A stretch of 64,000 nucleotides of DNA from Branchiostoma floridae (Eukaryota > Chordata > Leptocardii > Amphioxiformes > Branchiostomatidae), in NCBI RefSeq assembly GCF_000003815.2, contig NC_049981.1:12555625-12619624 (forward strand). Direction: 5' to 3'. Under the pieces are notes generated by a model. That model had not been told where the DNA came from. It saw nothing but the letters and a program-made list of their open reading frames with translations, and did no database searches. The translations under genes were made by a program, and so were the position numbers. Shown one piece after another: positions 55,128 to 64,000 of the stretch. Each line of letters begins with the position of its first letter. Position 1 is the first letter of the stretch.

Positions 55128-58008
55128 TTATTGATAATCTTGATATAATATATATATATATATATAGTTCAATGGCCGTGATATACGAAGCGTACCACAA
55201 ATGTACGTGGATTATAAAAATGTGTGCTTATAGGGTGTATTTTTGTTGTATGAAAAGAAAAATATCAGTTGGATCATAGATTGTAACTTTTGGTGACCTG
55301 AGCTCAACCTTGTGCAAGTTGTCTAATATATATTACATATTAATTATGATTGCTATTATTTTGTAAACCATATCTTGTGTTCTTGCACATCTCTGCTAGA
55401 TTATGGTAAATTTGTGTCTTGGAAAATATGATTTTGGTGAATGGCTGAGTAACATTACTTGTACGTGAGGTAACGTTAATTTGTTTAGAATATTTTTCTC
55501 ATGAGATTTGCGAGTTATAGTTCAATGTAATCAATAATCCTATAATGATACAATTGGTGGCTTTTTGTTTCTTTTTTCATCATATACTATATATTATGAT
55601 TCCTTTGTCAAAATTATTAGGGAATATAATGACAAGAGGAGTTTTATCTGTCAGTGAGAGCTAACTCAAATTTAGAATCAAATATTTTGATTTATGGTAA
55701 TTCGGCATTAACTATAATCTGCATCAGGATACTTAGTCTAGTACATTTTTGTAAATTATGACGAACAAAAATACAAGTTAAAGGACTTTATTATAATCCA
55801 CTTACACCAAGACCCAATACATAATATATAGCAAGTAGAATAAATAGCCAGATGTAAGTCACCATAAGAATATAGTCTTGAAATATACATATAAAATTGT
55901 ATGTTGCAAAATATACAAAAAAATGCTTTTAAAATTATGAATGTTGCATAGTAGATCCTACTGCTGGCAAAATTACCAAATCATACTGCATTTAATTCAA
56001 GTCAACTTTCATCATAATTATCTCAATCAGTTAGTATCAAAGAACACAAAGCATCAATACAATGACTAATATTTCATATTGCAAATTATAAAAATCCTAA
56101 ATTTCAGGGTATACAAAAAATATAGCAGAAAAATATTGTATCTTATAGTTCAATACAAAATTTTAGTAAGAGTGAATTCGAAGTCAACATAAAGAATTAA
56201 GTTATGAAAAGCTTTCCTCATCATTGACAATTTCTATTATAAAGGAATAATCTCCATGCCATTTTACATGACATAATAAATGCGCATTTGGAGTGCAGGG
56301 TGGCTTAAACAGGCCCCGTCGTTACACATTTGGTGACAGAACGTTACCAATCTGAATGCTTTGGAGAATGTTCAGACGCAGCATCTGACAGTTTGTAAAA
56401 GTTTGCATAGTTAGGAGAGTTTCAAACACAACATTCACTGAACAATAATCCATTTTGAAAAATGTCATTAAAAATCTACCACCAAGTTTTGTTCTGTCAC
56501 ACACACAAATACATGACTATACACACTATAGTTTCAGACACACTAGAGACAATTTGTATACCATGTCTAAAGGTGAATCTGTAATTTTCTAATATCAAAA
56601 ATATACATACAAGAGGGCTGCTTTGGAAAGAAACATGGAAACCTCTGTTTTTCTAAATGTAAGTCTTGCTGTTAACTTCTATTCCAATTTTCTCAATTAT
56701 GAAATTCTGAGGAAAGGATTTTGGCTTTCAGGGAAGAATGAATATTGCAATGTCCTCCAATTATTATAAGACGTTTTTTAGTCACTAATGATGACATGAG
56801 TTAGCACAGACAATATTTAAGTTAAAAGGCTTTATGCTTCAGTGTAGGACAAAAATGAAGCATTGTCTGGTACACAATCTACGATAATAAAAGTTTTCAA
56901 CTGTACCAACAAAATTATAACAAAATCACATAACACAGCTCAAAAGAATTAAGAATATCTGTAATTTCACAATCTCATTAAAATGCAATACTTCATACAG
57001 TCAAACCTGGTCTACCGACCACCTGTGCATAACGACCCACTGTCCACTACGACCGCCGAAAAGCGGTCCCTTGAATTTTCCCATAGACGTAAGCATTAAC
57101 ATTTCTGTATATGACGACCACTGTCCAACGGGACCACGACCACCACTAAAGGCGACCGCACGTTACCTAAACACTGCCAAAACGACCGCGGCATGTGATT
57201 TTGTCACGCTACTTTAATGTTCACGGCGAAAAATGAGCGTAATTACCACAAATTATGCCCCCTCCCATTCTCATTACTTCTGGATCGGCACTTCACTCTA
57301 CAAATTTTCGGTGGCTTCGTGATGAGAATCTCAGGCTAATCATTATGGAATTACTACATTTCTATCACCATTAGTTGTACTAATCAAATGACCTTGCATA
57401 GTTTTTTTTTATTAATTGTACCTCCAAATGACTTGACAAGAAGAGCAGCTGTTTTAATTTTCTGATAGATAAGATCCTGTTAGATTGTAAAATGCAAAAC
57501 AGAAGCACAAAAATGCAAATATATACAGCCATTCAGCAATATCTCAATGGTAGAACCTAAGCTATAATGCTGTCATTGGTTGAACTGCTGGGTGTGATGG
57601 ACAGTCAGGATCATATGGTAGACTTATGGAGTACATTGAATTTGAGGCAGTGAGACTCAGTGCAAATGCAGCATTTTAATCACCCCTATTTCCTAATATA
57701 AGATTCCATCAAATTTTTAGAGGGACAAGCAAAAAAACTACAACAATCCTCCTTGTTATTGAATTTCCAGAAGGCTGAGAGGAAAAGCTGTATCTGAATA
57801 TATTCTGTCCTCAGAAACAAAATTTTACAGACTACCCTGACTGGGTTTTCATTGTCAATCCCCCAGTTTAGCCATTCTTTTAAATTTGGAAAACACACAT
57901 ACAATGTAATATATAAAACTGGTGTAGCCAATTTATTTGATTAATTCATTGACAGAAGGCACAAATATTTCAACAGCTGCAAGGCTTAGATTGTCTATGG
58001 ATAATCAA
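55128..58008. other. AT-rich intergenic region
   Basis: Contains a short TA microsatellite (55147-55167) and, at 57000-57200, a sequence starting CAGTCAAACCTGGTCTACCG with repeated ACGACC motifs that looks like a transposon end. Nothing coding is supported. The left part may hold 3' UTR of the LRR gene and the right part 3' UTR of the minus-strand SEA gene. Confidence 0.5.
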
Positions 58009-58104
58009 GATTGACAGGTTATCATGATTGACAGGTTACAATGATTGATAGGTTATCATGATTGACAGGTTACAGTGATTGACAGGTAGCCATGATTGAC
58101 AGGT
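58009..58104. repeat. 17-bp minisatellite touching a stop codon
   Basis: Five to six copies of GATTGACAGGTTATCAT-type units, ending two bases before the stop codon of the SEA gene on the opposite strand, and therefore at the very start of its 3' UTR. Confidence 0.85.
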
Positions 58105-58106
58105 GT

Positions 58107-59852
58107 TCACTCAGGATAACCTGCCTCGGCTGCCTTCTGCTTCAACTTGAGCTGCTCCTCCTCTGTCAGCTGCTGCAGTTCTGCCGGGTTCTCCTCGTAG
58201 GGAGGGGGCGCTTCAGCACCTGTGCAGGCACAACATTATCATGTTCATTGGAGTTAGAATTACGAACAATGTAATGACCTTACATGTACCTGCAATATCT
58301 GACCACATGTGAGAAATGCTTCTTTTCCTTAATTTACTTATAAGGTTTAGCAAAAAATAACTCTCCTTTCCTAAGCCTACCGATACCTCATTTCAGAAGT
58401 CAGTAAAATCGTACATCTTGCACAATTTTTCTAATCCTTTTTAATTTACATCCCTGATATAACTTTTTGTAGGAGTCCATTAACCCACTATATGGCTATC
58501 AGAGAGCTCTTAGACTAAATAACTTCTTCCCGTATTATTTGAAAGGAATGTGTGGCTTTTTAGGTCAGTTTTTGACCAAACTTTTGATGTAATGAGTCAT
58601 CACAGAACTGACCTGGAGGTGACAGATCCATCCCAGCAGCCTTTTCAGGTGCCACCATCCCGTTCACCTGATCGTACAGAGGGTTGTTCATGTACATCAG
58701 GTGCTCCCCCTTGTGCACCTGCACACCTGGCAGAGGTGCGGCCATGGCACCTGGCATGTTCTCGTACACAGGGTTGTCTGCTCCGATGCTGGTTGTGCCC
58801 CGATCGTAACTACAGTGTCAGGGAAAATTGGAATTTACTGTAAATTGTTTTCGGTTTACACATAGTTTTACTTAATTTTGCTCCTGAAGGCAGAAGAAGA
58901 AATTCGTAGTGTTCATCTTTGGAAATAATCACAGAAAGAGCTTAGACAAAGCATATTTTTGCAGTAAGTTTGCATTGAGTGCTCATCACAAAAATTGCAA
59001 ACACAAACTCACTCACTCACAAAACCACTACAAAACAATTTACCTAATACTGTTAACAGTAGTTCTGATAAAACCAGTGTTTCCTAATATCAAATAAATG
59101 CTGCTGCAAAGTTAAGACCATCATGAATACGTCACGTATTGTGAAATTAAACAACTGACGATTTGTACAGGTGGAGTAACTTGACAGACTGAGAATAAAA
59201 GAAATACGTACGACACAGTTGGCTCAGTGGGCCGCTTCCTCAAGCGAAGGTAACGGAAGGCAAGAAACGCCAGAACCACCAACAGTACAATCAGAGCCAC
59301 TCCAATCACAGCACCGGCTATGTTTGGAATAACAATAAGGGAGGATTATAAACTTTGGATAAATAATGGCCTATACATACAATAACTGAATTTGAGACTT
59401 ATATTATTGTGGATTAGATATTATTCTTTCTCTTAACCAGAACCTCACTAGTGGCCTACATGTATGTATTATAAAACATCTTCTGGAGGCTCTACCAAAC
59501 TGGGCTGAGCTTTCCACTATTATGGGCATGCCCTTTAACCAGCTTTTATTTTTCCAGCCAATGAGAGAATCGCTTTACCTACAGAAAACATTTGGTCGAT
59601 TCTCTGATTGGCTGACAGTTGGTTAGAGGCAATGTCTACAAATTTTCATTTTAAAAGTGGAAACCTCTGCCATTTAGCAGGTACAGTATATTGTATACAG
59701 GCCACATGCAGGCATATTGCAAGGCTCTACATATACAATGCATGTAGGAGAATGCTGTTAAGTACTATGGTCACTGCAAAAATAAATAGACATTCAGATG
59801 GTTGCAGTTTACTTTGCTTTATCCTAAAATAACAAAGCATGAAGTTAATTAC

Positions 59853-59904
<52 letters not shown>

Positions 59905-61960
59905 TATAACGTTACTATATAACGTTATATATACATAAATGATTGATTCTACCAGCTGTATATAATGTATGTAAAAACCTACCGACAGCGCCTGCTTTTA
60001 TAGGCCTTCCATCACCATCACCATCTCTGTCATCATCACCATTTCTGTCAGGCCCATCACGCTTTGCACTGTCTCCTGATTATACAATGTTTAAAATTGC
60101 ATGAAACATTTCAGTGTACATCAAAATATCAGTGACTCAGTCCCTTCTAAATGTCAGACTAGAACTATACTGAATAATGCAAATAAATACTCATGAAAAA
60201 CCAATTAAGATGGGTCTGCCAAGAAACTATTCGAAGGTGAAACTGTGGGAAGCTTGAGACAGCTATGCATTCAAAACATTGTGCACTCAGGTTCAATAGG
60301 TTTTGTAGCCTAAGTAAACAATGTCCTTAAAGAAAAAGTAATCAATGGAAACGTACAGTGTAAGACAAAAATATCAGCGTGCATTATAGCATTTTGCTAT
60401 ATTCATGGTGACCTGTTACCGCAAAATTGTATCTGTATGGCTGTTTGACTGTACTGCAAATATGATAATGTTATGTTATGTTATTTTACTGTACTACAAA
60501 ATTAGTGTTTCAACCACAAGCCTCAAATTACTGCGAAAGAAACCATCATAATGATAGTAAATGCATTTACTGTACCTTCAATCCCATTGGCTGTTTGATC
60601 GACCTTGAGACCGCCGATGTTGACTACCCTGTCCAGCTGTTCCCCGACGTCCTCAGCCCGTACATCGGCACCGGGTCGGAAGTACAGAGTGAAGTCACTC
60701 ACCACGCTGCCTTCACTACAGGGGGGGGGGGGGGGGGGGCCAAAGCATGGTTCAACTTCAATTTTAAGTATGAAGACAATTAGCACCTAAAGTATATACA
60801 TGTAGCTTTGGTTAGGGACAATCCCTTGGTCAGGACGTTAAATGGTGTTAGAGAACACCCGCACGTAAAAGAACCCACCACAATTAAGTTATCCAAAAGA
60901 GAAGGGGACGTTCCCAGTTTTGAGTGAGTTTTCCAAGCAGCCTTCATAATGCCTGCTTCATCTAGCCTTCAATCTTAGTGAGCAGTTGAACTCAACTCAA
61001 TAATGATCAGTTGTCAGGCCATAATATTTATCAATATTGAGAATTCAAATAATTTTTCAACAAAAACAGGCAACTGCTGTAATAATTCCAATTTCATAAT
61101 GCATTTAAATTTAGAAATAAAACGGTAAATTGATGGTTGGATGATTGCTACATTATATGGGATGAAGATTTATCTAAAATAAGCTTGAAATTCAAATGTA
61201 TAATATTTACCTGAACTGTTTGACCTTGGCATGAAGATAGTCTCCTGATAGAGGACTCTTTCGGTAGATCTCGTTCAACTAAAAGAGACAATTTTACGTG
61301 TTGTCATCATGAGAAACAAAATATATTAATATAATAGTATAATAATATATAATAATAATATAACAGTAATATAATATGTGTAATGTGTATGTACTGCTAA
61401 ATGACAGAGAACTACATTTTTTTTCAAAACTAATTCATAAATTTTAAAGAGTCAGTGTAAGTGGTACAAAAGTCAAAGTTTTGTAGAGGTTTATTTCCAT
61501 GATGTAGGTCATTTGATGATTTAATGGATACACCAGACGCTTCGCATGCTGCATGAAGAGTCAAGTAGCAAGGTGGTCTTGCGGTTTAAGAGTTGTTGAC
61601 AAAAGAATCTACAGTTTCTGGGTTCGAATCCCAAACATTATGCCCTTGGGAAAGGTACTTTTGAGTACATTGAACATTTAGCGCTGCACTTGTATCCATC
61701 TCAGTGTGAGCAGACAAAAACCTACAGGCCTGGTCTTACACAGCTTGCACTGTCCATATACAAACTCAGTGTGTGCTTCAAGGTAGTTTACTGGTTAATA
61801 TGCAAAATCTGCGGCTGGATGAGTCATACAACAAAACATCAACTTACGCCATACTCTACAACACCAGCCAGTTTCTGGTTGTCTGTGGTGGTTTTGTCGG
61901 CCAGCTCTGGTCTCCAACTCTCTGACGTTATCCTAATGCTGCCGTCAAATGTCTTCAGCA
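58107..61960 (-). CDS. SEA-domain single-pass membrane protein, C-terminal seven exons
   Basis: Exons: 61848-61960, 61211-61278, 60576-60715, 59983-60075, 59212-59317, 58613-58809, 58107-58219; 275 complete residues with consistent phases. The first three encode a SEA domain: TFDGSIRITSESW, LNEIYRKSPLSGDYLHAKV, then EGSVVSDFTLYF with the G-S-V-V self-cleavage motif. A polar DG-rich stalk (DRNGDDDRDGDGDG) follows. The membrane helix is GAVIGVALIVLLVVLAFLAF, with a basic stop-transfer RYLRLRKR. The tail has NPVYENM, NPLYDQV and PPPYEENP and ends ..AEAGYPE. The N-terminal ectodomain was not found in the remaining 2 kb and is probably off the window. I do not recognise a named orthologue. A mucin-like or adhesion receptor is a reasonable inference. 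Confidence 0.85.
59475..59695. repeat. Dispersed inverted-repeat element, copy 2
   Basis: GGAGGCTCTACCAAACTGGG at the left faces GTGGAAACCTCTGCCATTTAGCAG at the right. The interior (GATTCTCTGATTGGCTGACAG) matches 15340-15362. Confidence 0.55.
59855..59902. repeat. AC microsatellite
   Basis: 24 uninterrupted AC units in an intron of the SEA gene, followed by a direct repeat of ACTATATAACGTT. Confidence 0.98.
60721..60739 (-). promoter_or_regulatory. Polypyrimidine tract of 19 C at a splice acceptor
   Basis: On the minus strand, 19 consecutive C run into CTGTAG, directly at the acceptor of the exon 60576-60715 that carries the GSVVS motif. The run should be prone to length change. Confidence 0.85.
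60800..60905 (+). mobile_element. SINE 3' fragment
   Basis: GGACGTTAAATGG followed by CCCGCACGTAAAAGAACCCACC resembles the conserved body of marine-invertebrate SINEs. No tRNA head is adjacent. Confidence 0.45.
61565..61690 (+). mobile_element. tRNA-headed SINE fragment
   Basis: GTGGTCTTGCGGTTTAAGAG (A-box region) and GGGTTCGAATCCC (B-box) sit at tRNA spacing. The sequence then continues into GGGAAAGGTACTTT. It does not fold as a complete tRNA with an acceptor stem. Confidence 0.5.
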
Positions 61961-64000
61961 CTATGAACATAATCAGCCATTCAGAATTACTATGATAATA
62001 GTAAGATTTCTTGCAAAGCTGGTTCGCTCCTTACTAGTATTTACAGTCGAGTGACTGTCAAGTATTTATATTTCAGCCATACCATATATGGTATGGTGAA
62101 ATATATTATATTCGTAATGTTTCTTTCTTTCTTTCTTTCTTTCTTTCTCCTGTCAAATCTTCAAATCGAATCATCTCCGTCGTTCCGGGACCGAATGACC
62201 TGAAATTTGGCACAAAAGTAGAGTGGGTCAATACCGAGGTGCTTTTTTCTCATTTTTTTCATATCTGCCTCTAAAATGATTTTATTGAAGTTTAAAGGTC
62301 ACGTTTTGACCACAACGGTATATTTTGACCCCCTAGTACCATTGAATTACAATGGAATGACCTTAAATTTGGTGTAGATAGGCATTAGATAGTTTGTAAA
62401 ATGATCCAAGTAAAATTTTTGGCATGGAACAATTTCAAATTATTGATTTCTGCACTTTTCTGAGGGGAAATTGGTTTTCTTTCGGCCTTCTCCCGTGAAC
62501 TCCCGTGACCCCAGAGCCCACAGGTGCCAGGTGCCAGCGGTCTGGGGAGAGCGAGAGTTAATTACTTTATGGACGCCAGCCAATCAGCGACGAGAAAGGC
62601 GAATGGTAGTTAATATTCATAAGCGGGGCCTTGCAATCCCGTTTATACACAAACAGATGCATATTACAGCATTACAGTGGCCATATGTTACCCTGTGCCC
62701 GGTTTGAAATTGTAGTTTGCGAGGATTTGGAGTTCAGACAGGGTCATTTGAGCGGTAGCGGACGGTACGCGTGCATTGAACATCAGAATACAAGTCTGTG
62801 TCGATGAATTTACCAACATTCCGCATGGCACTATCAATCATTTTTGGCAGATTTGACTTTGGAGGTTAGTTGAGACAATCGAGAAAATGTTACTTGGCAG
62901 AAAACGCGGGAAAATTGGACAGTTTGCGTTTGGTTTTGATACGTAAGTTTGACAGTGCACTAGTGGCGAGAATGCATGTATTTTTTCCCAAACAAATGTA
63001 GGTACTTCTAACGTTAGTGTTGTTGTTGTTCTTTTTTGACGTAAACTTTGTACATTGAAATTGTTAGTAACTTTAAACTGCCAGAGTTTGAGCCCAATAA
63101 AACACTCTTAGTACCAGAGTATCACCACTGACCTCCGAAAAGAAACCCCCGAACAAGGTATAGAAACTCCTATCCTCCGGGTCTCGCACGCTACGAGCAG
63201 GAAATTACAACACTCAGACAAGATTACGTCCGATGGCTGATTGCATACGAAGTAAAACAATTTAACAGTGGTATGCAGGGCATATACTTAACAAAGAATT
63301 CGAAGGAAAATGAAATATATAGATAAAGCCAAATCAAGTTAACTTGTTGGTCCTGGGATTTTTCAGAAAAGAAATGAAGCGACAGGGTGGTAAAATTCTT
63401 GTAAAAATTCGAGACGTCTCCGTTTATGTAATGGTTGTTAGCTTAAAGGTTTTTAGCTTGAAAAAAACACACAACAACAACACACTCCTACTACACAACA
63501 CCTGCACCTGCTTGACAATTATTAAAACGTATGCCCTACTTGATTAAAAAAGTTCAATGCAATAATAAATGTACCCACATCACAAGGAGATTATGACGGT
63601 ACTTAGACCTAGTTATCGAAGTGGAAATTGTTGAATGGCGTCATGTAATTTCATGATGAAAATCTTCTGAATGGAAGATGCGTTTTTTTTCACTCTCGGA
63701 AAAATAGGAGCTGCCGCAATTCTAAAAGCCAATCAGTTATGCATAGGCGCTCCTGTGGAAGATTATATTCTTCCATATGGGCCCGGTTCATATTGGGAAA
63801 GCTCTGTTTTGACCTGGAATCAATTCGCAATATTAGTTCTCTTTTGGGGATAACTTACAGTTGAAATATTGCACTTTTGCGCAGGGGTGACTTGGAACAG
63901 TCCAATGTTGCGTGGGAATGGGTATGGCTGAAATATGCTGTATTTGCACCCAAGCAAATGTCGGCCTTTCTAGTTCATTTTATAATTTCATGATTTCATT
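61961..64000. other. Intron or intergenic sequence upstream of the SEA exons
   Basis: Contains a perfect 20-bp palindrome CCATACCATATATGGTATGG near 62078, a TTTC microsatellite (62117-62147) and, after it, a repeat-like segment (GTCAAATCTTCAAATCGAAT). No exon for the missing N-terminus could be supported on either strand. Short open frames at 62471 and 63671 have no signature. Confidence 0.5.

Noticed and set aside
61565-61640. Possible tRNA gene
   Set aside because: A- and B-box-like sequences are present, but there is no acceptor stem or plausible anticodon arm. It fits a SINE head.

Overview
The window looks like invertebrate chordate DNA, most probably amphioxus (Branchiostoma). It holds compact multi-exon genes with GT-AG introns of 0.1-3 kb, proteins close to vertebrate orthologues, many short inverted-repeat elements, tRNA-headed SINEs and minisatellites, and one 100-base assembly gap. 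The species call is inference: no marker gene was compared.

Layout. (1) 706-6794, minus: the 5' nine coding exons of an ADAM10-type sheddase, with the 3' half off the left edge. (2) 8298-17104, plus: a MINDY-1/2 (FAM63) K48-specific deubiquitinase, complete, head to head with ADAM10 as in vertebrates. (3) 20801-23463, plus: a THAP-domain protein with a 10-residue repeat array and six C2H2 zinc fingers. (4) 27420-29329: a second copy of the repeat-plus-finger part without a THAP exon, beyond the gap. (5) 31717-33857, plus: an AIF1/Iba1-type EF-hand protein. (6) 39561-40893, plus: a secreted WSC-domain protein. (7) 43210-50732, minus: SMU1, complete, 513 residues. (8) 51447-54466, plus: an LRMDA-like leucine-rich repeat protein sharing a promoter region with SMU1. 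(9) 58107-61960, minus: the C-terminal part of a SEA-domain single-pass membrane protein with NPxY and PPxY motifs in its tail.

The unusual part is 21-43 kb. One ancestral block (zinc-finger 3' end, MITE, TATA-like box, short leader exon) occurs three times, at about 21.2-25.2, 27.0-31.1 and 35.6-39.2 kb. Copy 2 leads into AIF1. Copy 3 leads into the unrelated WSC gene. The sequence after AIF1 (34.0-35.6 kb) is repeated after the WSC gene (40.9-42.7 kb). The WSC gene therefore sits in the slot of an AIF1 duplicate, which suggests replacement of the coding body inside a duplicated shell. Because amphioxus genomes are highly heterozygous and a gap lies between copies 1 and 2, an allelic misassembly must be excluded for that pair.

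The other genes are ordinary housekeeping or signalling genes and do not form a shared pathway. Exon coordinates were read by eye from splice sites and reading frame and may be off by a few bases.
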